The notes under the pieces were generated by a model. That model was not told the origin of the DNA and did no database searches. It was given only the letters and a program-made list of their open reading frames with translations. The position numbers and the translations under genes were made by a program. Positions 16,624 to 26,910 of a DNA stretch of 64,000 bases are shown in pieces (within the stretch, counting starts at the first letter, position 1; each line of letters starts with the position of its first letter). Origin of the DNA: Brevundimonas sp. NIBR10 (GTDB taxonomy: Bacteria; Pseudomonadota; Alphaproteobacteria; Caulobacterales; Caulobacteraceae); contig NZ_CP115464.1 of the NCBI RefSeq assembly GCF_027912515.1, forward strand, positions 2,046,001 through 2,110,000. The letters are read 5' to 3'.

Positions 16624-17199
16624 TTACTGCATCGAGCGGAACGTCACCGAATAGCGCAACTGATCGCCGGGCGTGATGCTGTGCTGCCATTCCCGGCGGG
16701 CAGGACCATCCAGCAGGTAGGCGGAGCCGGGCCGCAGAACCTGAGCGGCGCGTCGCCAGCCACCCGCTTCGGGATGGCGGAAACGCAGCACGCAGTCGGA
16801 GCCGAAGGACATGCCGACGATCTTTCCGTACTCCGGCCGATCGCGGTGCCAGCCGATACCGGCACCAGGTGCATATTCCGTGATCAGGGCCTGCGCCAAC
16901 TCATCCTCCGGAATGTCGGCGAACCACCCGGCGATGCCGCGGAACGGGAGCAGCCAGTCCGGCAAGGGCTCGGCGACGTCCACGCGGCTCCGGCTAAAAT
17001 CGTAACGCGAGCCGAACGCGACCGTGCGGCGATTGCCCTTGAAGCCCCGAAAGTCGAAGGGGGCGAAGTCGAGCGTCCTGGCGCGACCGATCAGATCGGC
17101 CTGCATATCCTGCGGAATAACCTTCTCAGCATAGCATAGACCGTCAGGCCGAGCGTCCGGACCCGTCGCGACGGGTTCGGGGAAGAGAGAGGTGACCAT
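16624..17199 (-). CDS. AlkB-like 2-oxoglutarate/Fe(II) dioxygenase
   Basis: A 191-residue protein with the AlkB core: the iron ligands His118 and Asp120 (GWHRDRPEYGKIVGMSFG), His173 (REWQHSITPGDQLRYSVTFR), and Arg182 for 2-oxoglutarate. The family repairs alkylated nucleic acids or demethylates other substrates. The size and a GNRRTVAFG stretch fit the bacterial AlkB/ALKBH-like group. It starts 4 bases after the stop of a DksA-type zinc-finger gene, so the two are probably co-transcribed. Confidence 0.9.
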   Translation of the reverse strand: MVTSLFPEPVATGPDARPDGLCYAEKVIPQDMQADLIGRARTLDFAPFDFRGFKGNRRTVAFGSRYDFSRSRVDVAEPLPDWLLPFRGIAGWFADIPEDELAQALITEYAPGAGIGWHRDRPEYGKIVGMSFGSDCVLRFRHPEAGGWRRAAQVLRPGSAYLLDGPARREWQHSITPGDQLRYSVTFRSMQ

Positions 17200-17203
17200 G
17201 CCG

Positions 17204-17467
17204 TCAGCGCAGCTGACTGTCCTTGCTGCCGCGCCGGTTGATGCCGGCGACGACGACGCGGCTGTCGCGACCTGACTGGCACGGCACGCAAGTGATCACG
17301 CCGGGCAGGGCCTGGCGGCGCGCGGCGGGAATAGGGTCGCCACATTCGATGCAGTCTTCGGTTCCCTCACCGACGGGCATGCGCGCGCGGGCCGTTAAAA
17401 CCCCATCCAGGACGGTGTTGTCGATCTGATCCAGAACCGCGCCGTCGCGGGTCCATCCTCCGGCCAT
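17204..17467 (-). CDS. DksA/TraR-type C4 zinc-finger protein
   Basis: 87 residues from the ATG at 17467, preceded by GGGAGC. It has the C4 finger C-x2-C ... C-x2-C (CIECGDPIPAARRQALPGVITCVPCQ), typical of short TraR-like proteins that bind in the RNA polymerase secondary channel. The N-terminal helix (GAVLDQIDNTVLDGVL) contains acidic residues. The frame stays open upstream to 17899, but the internal ribosome site and the domain boundary favour the short form. It is followed closely by the AlkB-like gene. Confidence 0.8.
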   Translation of the reverse strand: MAGGWTRDGAVLDQIDNTVLDGVLTARARMPVGEGTEDCIECGDPIPAARRQALPGVITCVPCQSGRDSRVVVAGINRRGSKDSQLR

Positions 17468-17899
17468 CTGAAGCTCCCAAAAGCAAATGGTGTCAGAGGG
17501 ACAAATGGGACTGGTGATACGATAGCCAAGCGTAGCCGCTGCTGTCTTTGGACGTATAAGACGTCCGTTGGAACAGTCTAGCTCCGGCCATCGCGTCCGC
17601 TGCAATGCCTGGATTGCCTTGGCTCTGCCGGGCATTTGAAAACGTATCGCCCGATTTAGGGTATCCGCCAGCATGCAGGGCATGATGCGACCGACTTCTG
17701 CCTCTGTAAAATCGCTAAAGGCCGCTTCAGTCGACAGGAAACCGATAGCTTGCCTCCGCGAGACGCCGCGCGGATTTGCAGGGTCGGTCATTTGGGCGAA
17801 GGCGACGAAAGGCGGAAAACCGCTATCCGAACCATACGCCACCGTGATGCCGACTTCACGCCAGATTCGGCTTGGGGATGTCGGCCGAGGCTGACCCAT
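17468..17899 (-). other. open frame in phase with the DksA-type gene, unidentified
   Basis: From an ATG at 17899 this frame runs 144 codons without a stop into the zinc-finger gene. It includes stretches that look protein-like (SRRQAIGFLSTEAAFSDF and GRAKAIQALQRTRW). No domain is recognised. It could be an N-terminal extension, a fusion or a chance open frame. Confidence 0.3.
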
Positions 17900-18051
17900 G
17901 ATGCCGTTGCCGTGCTCGATGGGGTGGCTTCTTCCGAGCCTGCTAGTGGCCCTTCTTCGACTTCAGGAGGGCTCGCACCACTAGAGCAATATCAATGGAA
18001 GACACGAGCGCGGGCGAGCGGCGTCGCTCGTCCAGTTTTCGCTGCCGATCA

Positions 18052-18526
18052 TCACTCGGACCGAAGCATCTTCGCCATGTGAAAGTTTCTGAACATCTGC
18101 CCGCGGAGGAAAACCTCTTGTTCCGCGATCAGATCGAAACCATATTTCTGGAAAACAGCCGCGCGGTGATGCTGGCCGCAGTGAACAGGCGACTGATGCC
18201 CTGGTCCCGAGCGCAGGCCTCGATGTGCTCCAGAAACCTGCGCGCAACGCCACGACCTTGATGCGAGGGCTCACAAACATCAGGTCGATGTGTCCGTCTG
18301 GCTTGAGATCGCTAAAGCCTGCAATCTGAGAGGCCACCTCGGCCACGAACGTCGGCCGGCTCTCCAGCCTCGTGCGCTATTGCTCCCGGTTAACCGCCGC
18401 CAGTCCCCAGGCCGCGATCTGATCGGGGCCGTAGTTACGGCAGGCTACCCGATGCACCGAGTCCGTAAACAACTGGATCAACTCACCGAGGTCCTCACGC
18501 CGATAAGCTCTGATCAGGATCGTCAT
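18052..18526 (-). pseudogene. GNAT-family acetyltransferase, inactivated
   Basis: Starting at the ATG at 18526 the sequence reads as a YafP-like GNAT protein: IRAYRREDLGELIQLF, HRVACRNYGPDQIAAW, an in-frame TAG, FVAEVASQIAGFSDLKPDG and HIDLMFVSP. After a frameshift come GRGVARRFLEHIEAC (the acetyl-CoA loop) and later F-R-N-F-H-M-A-K-M-L. One nonsense codon and at least two frameshifts are needed to read through. The original function would be N-acetylation of a small molecule or protein. Confidence 0.75.
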
Positions 18527-19507
18527 CGCCGTCCTTTGCCATTGCACGGACCCGTCACAGGAACTCTTTCGAAGCGCCTGTCGACGCCTCTCCGATTCCC
18601 GGATGAGGCTCCAGTCAGCGGGGTTGGGAGACCCTGCCGCGGTTGCCGATGTGATCCGCCTTCCGCTCCTGTTTGTCAGTGTATGCGGACTTGTCTCCTC
18701 GCGGCATGTCGGATACTCTCTTTGCGCCGCGACCGGCGCACGGCTTGCAGTTCAATGCAGCCCTTACTGTTCAGGTCCGAAGGTCGGGCGGCGAACACAT
18801 CGCTCTCTGCTCAACAGCGCGGGTCGTGTGTGAAGACATTGCAAGCCTCAGCGCCAGGTCCCCAGCCCGAAACGGCTTTGCGCCATGCGGTCTGGACTTC
18901 ATTCATAGGGACGCCCCAGCCCTGACCGATCAAACCAACGTCGGCGTCGCGCTTCCCGGGCTCAGCAGTGCGATGTCGTCCATGGAACGGGCTGGATGGA
19001 TTTCGGCCGACGTCGGCGACGACATTGCCGGCGAGAGCAAGGGAAGCCTCGCCGAAATCAAGCTCTGGGTGTGCCCGATCAAACGATCGAACCAAGCTCG
19101 CTTGTAGCCGAACTCCGGCCCGGGTGCCGGGTTGCCCTTGAGCAGATACAAGCATCGATCAGTGTACCCTGCACGGCCGCCTCGATGGATCGGGCCTGGG
19201 CGTCGGACGGATCCCAGGCCGCCTGATCAGGTGCCTCTCGTCAGTAAACCGTCGGTGCCGTTGGGCGGAATGCCGTCAGGCGCGATGAGAAGGGCTGATG
19301 TCTGCTCTGCGACTGAGGCACCTTGACCGCCTGCTTGTGGGGTCCGCGGCGCGAGCGGCGAGGATCATGCTTCAGATTACGTCCCAGACGCCGAGAATAT
19401 TGCTCTGGGCTTCAGCCTTGGAGGGGCTGCTGTCGGGAAGGGCGGAGCCAAGTGGGAACTTGGCCGTTTCCATGCCCGAAGATGTTCGAGTGAGCTGAGG
19501 AAGACCC
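18527..19507. other. gene-poor region upstream of kaiC
   Basis: Nearly 1 kb with no convincing intact gene. Several frames on both strands are open but lack domains. The minus strand around 18930-19150 has protein-like stretches (GPEFGYKRAWFDRLIG) that may be an old remnant. A short plus-strand frame (19370-19498) lies just before kaiC without a clear ribosome site. The kaiC promoter should be in this region. Confidence 0.4.
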
Positions 19508-21010
19508 GTGACTCCAGTGCTGCCGACGACCCGCCGCGTGTCCACCGGCATAGGCGATCTCGACAATGTTCTAGGCGGCGGCCTGACGGCCAACCGCTCC
19601 TATCTCCTGGAAGGGACGCCGGGATCGGGTAAAACAACCATCGCGCTCCAGTTCCTTTTGGAAGGGGCAACGCAGGGCGAATCCGGCCTTTACATAACCT
19701 TGTCCGAGACAACGACGGAACTGCGTGAAGTGGCCACCAGCCATGGGTGGTCGCTGGAGGGCATCGAACTGTTTGAACTGATTGCCGAGGCGGGCCTAGA
19801 TCCCGACAGTGAGCAATCCATTCTCGAGCCGTCCGAGGTTGAGCTGGGCGAGACCCTGAGAGGCGTCCGTGAATGTGTCGATCGCCTGCGGCCCGCGCGT
19901 GTGGTCTTCGACAGTCTCTCGGAGATGCGGCTGCTGGCCCAAAGCTCGCTGCGCTACCGCCGCCAGATCCTCGCTTTGAAACAGTATTTCTCCACCCGGG
20001 ACTGCACGGTCCTGATGCTCGACGACCGCAGCTCCGACCCCGGCGATGTCCAGCTCCACAGCATCGCCCATGGGGTTATCACCCTGGAGCAGGCGGCGGA
20101 AGATTACGGCTCGGCGCGGCGGCGGCTGCAGGTGGTGAAGATGCGCGGCGTGAAGTATCGCGGCGGCTATCATGACTTCGCCATTGAAACGGGCGGGGTC
20201 GCCGTATTCCCTCGCCTGATCGCCGCCGAGCATCACCGCGACTTCAGCGACATTCTGCTTTCGACAGGCATCGCAGAATTTGACGAAATGCTGGGCGGCG
20301 GCATCACGCCCGGCACCAACACCCTGCTGAACGGCCCGTCCGGCGTCGGAAAGACGACCACTGCAATCCGCGCCTGCTTGAGTGCGATCGAGCGCGGGGA
20401 CCGGGCGGTTTACTATCTGTTCGACGAGGGGATGGCGACCATGCTGGCCCGGTCCAAGGCCATGGGCATGGACCTCGCTCCCCACATCGCCAGCGGCATG
20501 CTGGCCGTCCAGCAGATCGATCCGGCCGAGGTGTCGCCAGGCGAGTTTGCGAGCTGGGTAAGAAAGGCCGTCGAAACAGACGGCGCTCGGTTTTTGGCGA
20601 TCGACAGCCTCAACGCCTTCCTGCAGGCCATGCCCGGCGAGAAGTATCTGCTGCTGCAGATGCACGAGATGCTCTCCTACCTGAACCAGCAGGGCGTGGT
20701 GACCTTCCTGATTTTGGGTCAGCACGGCATCGTCGGCGACATCCGTTCGGAGATCGACCTCAGCTATCTCTCCGATACCATCGTCCTGTTTCGCTATTTC
20801 GAGGCGCGCGGGATCGTTTTGAAAGCACTGTCGGTCGCCAAGAGCCGGACCACAGCCCACGAGGCCAGCATCCGGGAGTTCCGCCTGACGCCGCGCGGCA
20901 TCGAGATCGGCGTCCCGCTCAAGGACTTTGAAGGGGTGTTGACCGGGCTGCCGACCTATCACGGAGCGACGCCGATGATGTCCTCCGAACCGGCCGCCGG
21001 CACCAAGTGA
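19508..21010 (+). CDS. KaiC-like double-RecA ATPase (first copy)
   Basis: A 500-residue protein with a GTG start after GAGGAAG. Two RecA/KaiC domains are present: Walker A at 36-43 (GTPGSGKT) and 276-283 (GPSGVGKT). By eye-alignment with cyanobacterial KaiC, the CI catalytic Glu pair is replaced by S66-E67 and the CII pair by D306-E307. The phosphosite region reads DLSYLSDT, so Ser419 matches Ser431 while Tyr420 replaces Thr432. No kaiA or kaiB is in the window. The gene overlaps the next gene, a pseudoreceiver hybrid kinase, by GTGA, so the pair is translationally coupled. A signalling role through the kinase is likely; a circadian role is not shown. Confidence 0.92.
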   Translation: MTPVLPTTRRVSTGIGDLDNVLGGGLTANRSYLLEGTPGSGKTTIALQFLLEGATQGESGLYITLSETTTELREVATSHGWSLEGIELFELIAEAGLDPDSEQSILEPSEVELGETLRGVRECVDRLRPARVVFDSLSEMRLLAQSSLRYRRQILALKQYFSTRDCTVLMLDDRSSDPGDVQLHSIAHGVITLEQAAEDYGSARRRLQVVKMRGVKYRGGYHDFAIETGGVAVFPRLIAAEHHRDFSDILLSTGIAEFDEMLGGGITPGTNTLLNGPSGVGKTTTAIRACLSAIERGDRAVYYLFDEGMATMLARSKAMGMDLAPHIASGMLAVQQIDPAEVSPGEFASWVRKAVETDGARFLAIDSLNAFLQAMPGEKYLLLQMHEMLSYLNQQGVVTFLILGQHGIVGDIRSEIDLSYLSDTIVLFRYFEARGIVLKALSVAKSRTTAHEASIREFRLTPRGIEIGVPLKDFEGVLTGLPTYHGATPMMSSEPAAGTK

Positions 21011-22731
21011 GCGTTGAAACCCGTATCCTCATCCTGGCCCTTCGCGGGCGGGACGCGGAGGTCATGCAGACGCTGCTGAGGAAGCAAGGCGTCGATTGTC
21101 TGATCTGCGCCAGTCTCGACGAGGTGGCTGAGGAACTGGTCCTTGGGGCCGGGGCCGTCATCGTCACCGAGGAATCCCTCGGATCGGTTCACTCGCCCTT
21201 GGTCGCTTGGCTGGAAGGGCAACCGGCGTGGTCGGATTTCCCTTTCATCCTTTTGGCGACCAAGCGGGTCGGCCGGCGGCCGCCAGCGGCCCAGGAGTTG
21301 CTGGAACGGATGGGAAATGTCGTCGTTCTCGAACGGCCCATTCATGGAGAGACCCTGGCCAGCGCCGTCAAATCCGGCCTACGCGGACGGTCCCGCCAGT
21401 ACGAGACGCGTCGATTGCTGTCGGAGTTGATGTCAGCCGAAGGTCTGCTGACCCAGGCGAACGCAGGTCTAGAGGCGGGAATCGCCCAGCGGACGATCGA
21501 ACTGTCCAATGCCAACAACCGGCTGACGGAGGAGATCCTGGAACGCGAATCCGCGCAGGCGGCGCTCGCCCAATCCCAGAAGATGGAGGCTGTCGGACAG
21601 CTGACGGGCGGAATCGCCCATGACTTCAACAATCTCCTGACCGCCATCTACGGCAATCTCGAACTGATCCTGGGACGGACCCAGGAGCCTCGCACGGCCA
21701 AACTCGCTGGTTACGCCCGGGAGGCGGCCGAACGCGCGGCCAAACTGACGCACCAGCTGTTGGCTTTCTCGCGCAGTCAGCGGCTTGACCTGCGTCCAAC
21801 CGACCTCAACGCCCTCGTCCTGGGCATGAGCGATCTTCTGGTCCGAACCATCGGACACCAGCTCGTCATCGACATGAGGCCAGATTGCGCCGCACCATGG
21901 GCCATGGCCGACAAGAACCAACTGGAGCTGGCGATCCTCAACCTGGCAATCAACGCGCGTGACGCCATGGGCGAACACGGCCGCCTGGAGATTGCGACCC
22001 GTCTGGACGTCAGCGACGACCCCGCGCTGGGCGCGGGTCGGTACGCCGTGGTCAGTGTCGAGGACACCGGAACGGGCATCCCGCCGGCCCTCCTGAGCAA
22101 GGTGTTCGATCCCTTCTTCACCACCAAACCCGTCGGCAAGGGCACCGGTCTCGGGTTGAGCCAGGTCTTCGGCATCGCGCAGCAGTCCAGCGGAACCGTG
22201 ACGATCGAAAGCGTGGAAGGCCGGGGAACGCGGATCGAGATCCGGCTGCCGGCCGCCGAGGCTCAGACTGAGCGCCCGACGTCGATTGAGCTCGAACCCT
22301 CGATGACAGTGGGCGGGCGACCGAAGGTCCTGGTGATCGATGATGACGAGGGGGTGCGTCGCTATGTGGTCGAGGGCCTCCAAGCTCTCGGTTACGATGT
22401 TGCCGCCGCTGCCGCCGGGGTGGACGGCCTGTCCCAGCTTGAGACCCGGCCGCCTGACCTGCTAATCGTCGATTATGCGATGCCCGGCATGAACGGCGTC
22501 GAGGTCATCCGGGAGGCACGGCGACGCCGACCCGAATTGCCCGTCGTCCTCGCCACGGGGTTCGCCGACATGGCCGCCGTCGAGTCGGTCCTTTCGCCGG
22601 ACCAGATACTTCGCAAACCGTTCCGGCTCGCCGAGCTGGAGACGGCGGCGCGCGTTGCGTTAACCGCGGTGCCCCCTGTTCGCGAGCCCCTTCCCCTTGC
22701 GCCGGATGTCATGCGCGAGACGACGCCTTGA
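21007..22731 (+). CDS. hybrid histidine kinase with N-terminal pseudoreceiver, kaiC partner
   Basis: A 574-residue protein beginning with the GTG inside the kaiC stop. Residues 5-125 look like a receiver fold but lack the phosphoacceptor Asp (AVIVTEESL at the beta3 end). The same domain begins the kinase at 46051-47094. A coiled coil (about 130-190) leads to HisKA with [11 protein letters not shown] (His205), HATPase_c with [18 protein letters not shown] and [13 protein letters not shown], and a C-terminal receiver with VIDDDEG, Asp in [10 protein letters not shown], and KPF. It is soluble, with no membrane helix. Overlap with kaiC implies that KaiC state controls it. Confidence 0.92.
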   Translation: MSVETRILILALRGRDAEVMQTLLRKQGVDCLICASLDEVAEELVLGAGAVIVTEESLGSVHSPLVAWLEGQPAWSDFPFILLATKRVGRRPPAAQELLERMGNVVVLERPIHGETLASAVKSGLRGRSRQYETRRLLSELMSAEGLLTQANAGLEAGIAQRTIELSNANNRLTEEILERESAQAALAQSQKMEAVGQLTGGIAHDFNNLLTAIYGNLELILGRTQEPRTAKLAGYAREAAERAAKLTHQLLAFSRSQRLDLRPTDLNALVLGMSDLLVRTIGHQLVIDMRPDCAAPWAMADKNQLELAILNLAINARDAMGEHGRLEIATRLDVSDDPALGAGRYAVVSVEDTGTGIPPALLSKVFDPFFTTKPVGKGTGLGLSQVFGIAQQSSGTVTIESVEGRGTRIEIRLPAAEAQTERPTSIELEPSMTVGGRPKVLVIDDDEGVRRYVVEGLQALGYDVAAAAAGVDGLSQLETRPPDLLIVDYAMPGMNGVEVIREARRRRPELPVVLATGFADMAAVESVLSPDQILRKPFRLAELETAARVALTAVPPVREPLPLAPDVMRETTP

Positions 22732-23747
22732 CCGAATGGGCTTCGTCTCGGACGCTGGGTACGGCGTCGAGAGACGGCGGTTTCGTCTGCCGCCTGACCA
22801 CAACCGAGGCCAAGGCCGGTAGGACCGACGGTCAACAACAGAGCTCGCCTTGTCTCTGGGTCGAGTGACAGGCCACAGATGGGGTTTCTCGCCGACGCGG
22901 CGAGATGGGAGCGGCCAAGCCCGACCATGGTTGGGTGGCGTCCCCGCTGGGCCCCCTGACAACTGGCCGAATGGCTGCGGGCCCTGGTCGCCCTGCCGAT
23001 CAACTCCCGCTATCCCCATGTCCTCGCCTGGGAGCCTGATGTGGGATTCTCTACAACGCCGCCTACGCGCCGCATCGGTATCCCCCAGTTCAGCCGGTGA
23101 GATAGTGCCACTCCCAGGTTGACCGATGGCTAGTTGGGGCAATGCCCGCCTGATCCTAGGCTGAGCGCTGGACGTCGAAACCGGTGGAACCGGGGCCGTA
23201 GCTAACCGCGACGGGCTGGTGGGTTCCTGGTCTCGCCGTATCCGTTCCCCGCGTAGAGCCTTTGATCTAGTTCCAGCGGTCCCTCTCGGCATCCACCTTG
23301 GCCTCGCGCCGTTCTCGATGGGGCGCGGCCAAGGCGTTTTGCCTGCCATCGCCGGTCCCGCCACAGGGAGAGGCACGGCGGCCCCGACGCGCGGAACGCC
23401 ACTCAGCCGCCCCGGCAACCCGCCTCCGCCAGACTCGCCCATCGCAGCCCTTAGGGTCGCTGCTTGGTCAGCCATCTGACCGCCGGTCAGAGCCTCGTCG
23501 CCTACCCGACCACTGTTGATGAGGCAGTCCTGTTAAAGACCGTATCCAGGTCCGGCTTCTGCGACCGTCATCGCGGTCACCAGCGCGCCAGGCGTATCTT
23601 GCGGGAACACCTGATGCGCGAGGCTGGAGTGGCCTGATCGAGGGAGCCACCCTTCACCATCGAGCGGCATGTCCGCTGTCCGGCCAAGTGCCTCCGACGG
23701 ATTTCGACCCCTTGCAGACATAAGACTGTCGCGGGACAACCGAGGTC
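22732..23747. other. about 1 kb without intact genes
   Basis: The stretch contains one recognisable remnant, the PAS-kinase piece at 22900-23073. Other open frames on both strands are Arg/Pro-rich and show no domains. Confidence 0.5.
22900..23073 (+). pseudogene. remnant of a PAS-containing sensor kinase N-terminus
   Basis: Read across three frames, this stretch gives GEMGAAKPDHGWVASPLGPP, DNWPNGLRALVALPINSRYP, HVLAWEPD and GILYNAAYAP. That matches the conserved start of a common alphaproteobacterial PAS-kinase family (W-x-x-S-P-L-G-P-P-x-x-W-P ... F-x-x-W-G-P-x-x-x-x-x-Y-N-D-A-Y). At least two indels break it, and the kinase part is gone. Confidence 0.55.
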
Positions 23748-24122
23748 ATGTTGTCGCGGATTAAGTCATGGGCCGGAGACTTGCAACGCGATGTCGTCGC
23801 TCTCTGGATCGCTGCGCGAAGCCCGCACACACCGATTGCTGCAAAACTGGTGGCCGGCGCGGTCGCTGCCTATGCCTTGAGCCCAATCGACTTGATACCA
23901 GACTTCGTGCCGGTCCTCGGCTATCTCGACGATCTCGTGATAGTCCCGCTGGGGATCGCGCTCGCGGTTCGGCTGATCCCGCCCACACTAATGGTCGAGT
24001 TTCGAGCGGAAGCGGTGGCAATGGCGAAACCTATCAGCCGTGCTATGGCTGCGGCGATAGTCGTTCTATGGCTCGTGATCTTCATCATCGTTGTTGGTTG
24101 GTGGTCGAGGCAGCGGCGCTGA
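23748..24122 (+). CDS. YkvA/DUF1232 family membrane protein
   Basis: A 124-residue protein with the DUF1232 signature AAYALSPIDLIPDFVPVLGYLDDLVIVPLGI at about residues 42-72 and a C-terminal membrane helix (AAAIVVLWLVIFIIVVGWW). The N-terminal RIKSWAGDLQRDVVALWIAAR helix is typical. The function of the family is not established. GAGG lies just before the ATG with unusually short spacing, so initiation strength is uncertain. Confidence 0.85.
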   Translation: MLSRIKSWAGDLQRDVVALWIAARSPHTPIAAKLVAGAVAAYALSPIDLIPDFVPVLGYLDDLVIVPLGIALAVRLIPPTLMVEFRAEAVAMAKPISRAMAAAIVVLWLVIFIIVVGWWSRQRR

Positions 24123-24423
24123 CCAGCGCGTGCCTAAGTTCGGGTCAGGGTCATTTAGGTCGTCAGCCTTTTACTGCGATGGTCTTGGCGGGTCCGACCG
24201 TTGGCAAAGGCTGCCCTCGTCACGATGGGCCGAAATCGCGGCCCGATCCTTGCTGAGGCTAAAGTCGATTGAACCCGCGTCTTTCTATTCGGACATCCCA
24301 GTTCGGCAAGAGTTATCAAATGGCACTCACCTTCGATCATGACCAAAGCCAAACTGCCGCGTCCCAAACCCACAAAGGGTTCGGACGCCAGCAGTTCGTG
24401 ACCAAAATCTGCCCTGACCCAGA

Positions 24424-24432
24424 CATCATGGA
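24424..24432 (+). repeat. target-site duplication, left copy
   Basis: CATCATGGA immediately precedes the left end of the IS21 element and is repeated exactly at 26939-26947. Confidence 0.85.
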
Positions 24433-24460
24433 TGTCAATCGGCGTCTAAAAGGGACCCCT
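24433..24460 (+). repeat. left terminal repeat of the IS21 element
   Basis: Begins TGTCAATCGGCGT and ends AAAAGGGACCCCT; the inverted partner is at 26911-26938. Confidence 0.85.
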
Positions 24461-24595
24461 TATCGGCGTGCAATAGGGACCCCCTTTTGGGGTTCGTGAT
24501 GGACGTCACGAGCGCACCGCTTGCGAGGGTTGGGGCGTAGGGAGGGCGTAGCCCGACCGGAGGCTCAACCCTCGCTTGGCGTTCTTCGTGGTGGG

Positions 24596-25324
24596 TCAGC
24601 TGCGGTGTTTGAAGCGCCAGCTGTCGTTGCCGGTCTCGACGATGTCGCAGTGGTGGGTGATGCGGTCGAGCAGGGCCGTGGTCATCTTGGGATCGCCGAA
24701 CACGGTCGGCCATTCGCCGAAGGCGAGGTTGGTCGTGACGATCACCGAGGTCCGCTCGTAGAGCTTGCTGATCAGGTGGAACAGCAACTGACCGCCCGAG
24801 CGGGCGAACGGCAGGTAGCCGAGCTCGTCGAGGACCACGACGTCGAGGCGGCAGAGGTGAGCAGCCAGCGCACCGGCCTTGCCCAGGCGGGTCTCCTCCT
24901 CGAGGCGGTTCACCAGGTCGACGGTGTTGAAGTAGCGGCCACGCGCCCCGGCGCGCACGACGTTGGCGATGATGGCCGTGGCCAAGTGGGTCTTGCCCGT
25001 GCCGGTCCCGCCGACCAGCACGATGTTGCGCCGGTTCGCCAGGAAGGAGCCGCTGTGAAGCGAGCGCACCAGTCCCTCGTTGATCGGCGTGCCGTCGAAC
25101 ACGAAGGCGTCGAGGTCCTTCACGGCCGGCAGCTTGGCTGCCGCCATCCGGTACCGGATGGAAGCCGCATGCCGGTGGGTCGTCTCGGCGCGGAGCAGGT
25201 CGGCGAGGATCTCCATGGTCGTACGCTTGCGCTGCAGGCCCGTGGTGACCGCTTCGTCGAAGGCGCCGGCCATGCCCTTGAGGCCCAGGCCGGTCAGGGC
25301 CGCCATCATCTCATGCCGCTGCAT
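24596..25324 (-). CDS. istB: IS21 helper ATPase IstB
   Basis: A 242-residue AAA+ ATPase of the DnaC/IstB type. Walker A is at 105-112 (GGTGTGKT) and Walker B is [14 protein letters not shown] (about 158-171). A T-T-N-L sensor and a C-terminal R-F-K-H-R stretch follow. IstB assembles on target DNA and stimulates the IstA transposase. Its start overlaps the 3' end of istA by 14 bases, the normal arrangement in this family. Confidence 0.95.
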   Translation of the reverse strand: MQRHEMMAALTGLGLKGMAGAFDEAVTTGLQRKRTTMEILADLLRAETTHRHAASIRYRMAAAKLPAVKDLDAFVFDGTPINEGLVRSLHSGSFLANRRNIVLVGGTGTGKTHLATAIIANVVRAGARGRYFNTVDLVNRLEEETRLGKAGALAAHLCRLDVVVLDELGYLPFARSGGQLLFHLISKLYERTSVIVTTNLAFGEWPTVFGDPKMTTALLDRITHHCDIVETGNDSWRFKHRS

Positions 25325-26858
25325 GCAGGCCTCGCAAGCTGTCGTAGCGGTCGCAGTCCGCCAGAGGCGGATGCCGCAGCGCCAGGTCGTCCGGTGTGAC
25401 GATGCTCAGCGGCCGGGGCGGTTCGCGCCGGCGCGCCAGGATGTTGAGGATGACGTCGTCGCTGACGGTCCCGGCGGCGAGCGCCTCGCGCGCGGCAGCC
25501 TCGACCGGCTCCAGGCCGTCTTCCAGCACCGCCGCCAGCACCCGCACGAACCGGCGATCGGCCTCGTCGCCTGAGCCCAGCTTGCGGCGCAGGCGCGCCA
25601 GCGCGGGCGGCAACTCCCAGTCCTGGAACGGCGCGCCATTGCGCAGGGCCCCGGGCTTGGTCGCCAGCACCGGCAGGTAATGCCAGGGATCGTAGAGGGT
25701 CCGGTCGCGACCGAAGAACCGACGATGGTCGGCGATGACCTCTCCCTCGCAGCGCACGACGATCCGGTCGGCATAGGCGCGGACCTGCACCGTGCGTCGC
25801 CCGGCTCTGGCCATCACCGAGTAGCGGTTGCGGTCGAAGCTGATCAGGCAGGTCCCCGTCACCGCGTGTTCGCTCTCGTGGAAGCCGTCGAACGGGCCCA
25901 GCATGGGCTGCAGCGCCGGACGCTCGGCGGCCAGGGCCTGAGCGACCGTCAGGTCCTTCTGCTCGGGATGCTGGCGCAGCTCGCCCCAGCGACGGCATTC
26001 TGCCTCCAGCCAGCCGTTCAGCTCCTCCAGGCTGGTGAAGCGCAGGCGCGGCTGGAAGAACCGTCCCCGCGCCGTCTGGACCTGGTGCTCGACCTGGCCC
26101 TTCTCCCAGCCGGCCGCTGGCGAACAGGCCGTCGGTTCGACCATGTAGTGGCTCGCCATGACCAGGAAGCGCCGGTTGAACAGCCGGTCCTTGCCCGTGA
26201 ACACCGTCGTCACCGCCGTCTTCATGTTGTCGTAGATCCCGCGCGTCGGCACCCCGCCGAAGAAGGCGAACGCCCGCGCATGCGCGTCGAACAGCATCTC
26301 CTGGGTCTCGCGCGGGTAGGCCCGAACATAGATCGCGCGTGACGCGCACAGTCGCATGTGCGCCACCTTCACCCGCATCGGCTTGCCCGCGATCTCCACG
26401 TCCTCGTGGCTCCAGTCGAACTGGTAGGCTTCGCCCGGCTGGAACATCAGCGGGATGAACGTCGGCGCATCGGCTACGCCCCGGCGTCGCTTCAGCCGCC
26501 ACCCCGCCGCGTAGCGCCGGACCGCGTCGTACGACCCGTCGAACCCCTCGCGCACCAGCAGGTCATGGACCCGCGTCATCCGCAGCTTCTCGCGCCGCGG
26601 CCGCGCCTCGTCCTCTTCCAGCAGTTCATCGAGCCTGGCCTGGAACGGCGCCAGCCTCGGCAACGGCTGCACCGCCCGCCGATAGGCGAACTCCGCATCA
26701 GGCTCCCGGATCGCCTTGCGCACCACCTTGCGCGACAATCGAAGGTCACGCGCGATCGCCTTGATCGCCTTCCCGGACGCAAACTCGCGCCGGATCCTCA
26801 ACACCGTCTCCAACACCAACATCCCGAACTCGCCGCCTGACATCCGCCAAGCCGCCAC
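25311..26858 (-). CDS. istA: IS21 transposase IstA
   Basis: 515 residues from a GTG at 26858; the ATGs at 26843 or 26822 are also possible. It has an N-terminal HTH ([22 protein letters not shown]), then an rve/DDE core with Asp in YQFDWSHE, Asp in [10 protein letters not shown] and Glu in [11 protein letters not shown]. The C-terminal beta-barrel part ([19 protein letters not shown]) is also typical. All catalytic residues are present. It is transcribed from the right end of the element. Confidence 0.95.
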   Translation of the reverse strand: MAAWRMSGGEFGMLVLETVLRIRREFASGKAIKAIARDLRLSRKVVRKAIREPDAEFAYRRAVQPLPRLAPFQARLDELLEEDEARPRREKLRMTRVHDLLVREGFDGSYDAVRRYAAGWRLKRRRGVADAPTFIPLMFQPGEAYQFDWSHEDVEIAGKPMRVKVAHMRLCASRAIYVRAYPRETQEMLFDAHARAFAFFGGVPTRGIYDNMKTAVTTVFTGKDRLFNRRFLVMASHYMVEPTACSPAAGWEKGQVEHQVQTARGRFFQPRLRFTSLEELNGWLEAECRRWGELRQHPEQKDLTVAQALAAERPALQPMLGPFDGFHESEHAVTGTCLISFDRNRYSVMARAGRRTVQVRAYADRIVVRCEGEVIADHRRFFGRDRTLYDPWHYLPVLATKPGALRNGAPFQDWELPPALARLRRKLGSGDEADRRFVRVLAAVLEDGLEPVEAAAREALAAGTVSDDVILNILARRREPPRPLSIVTPDDLALRHPPLADCDRYDSLRGLHAAA

Positions 26859-26910
26859 CGTTAGACCTCAGGGATGAGGGGTCCTTATTCGACGCCGATC
26901 ACACCGCTAA

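Noticed and set aside
18811..19155. Minus-strand frame of 114 codons upstream of kaiC
   Set aside because: No domain, no ribosome site, and protein-like pieces are spread over different frames, so at most it is an unidentifiable remnant.
19508..22731. A true circadian clock locus
   Set aside because: kaiA and kaiB are not in the window and the Thr phosphosite is missing in both KaiC copies.
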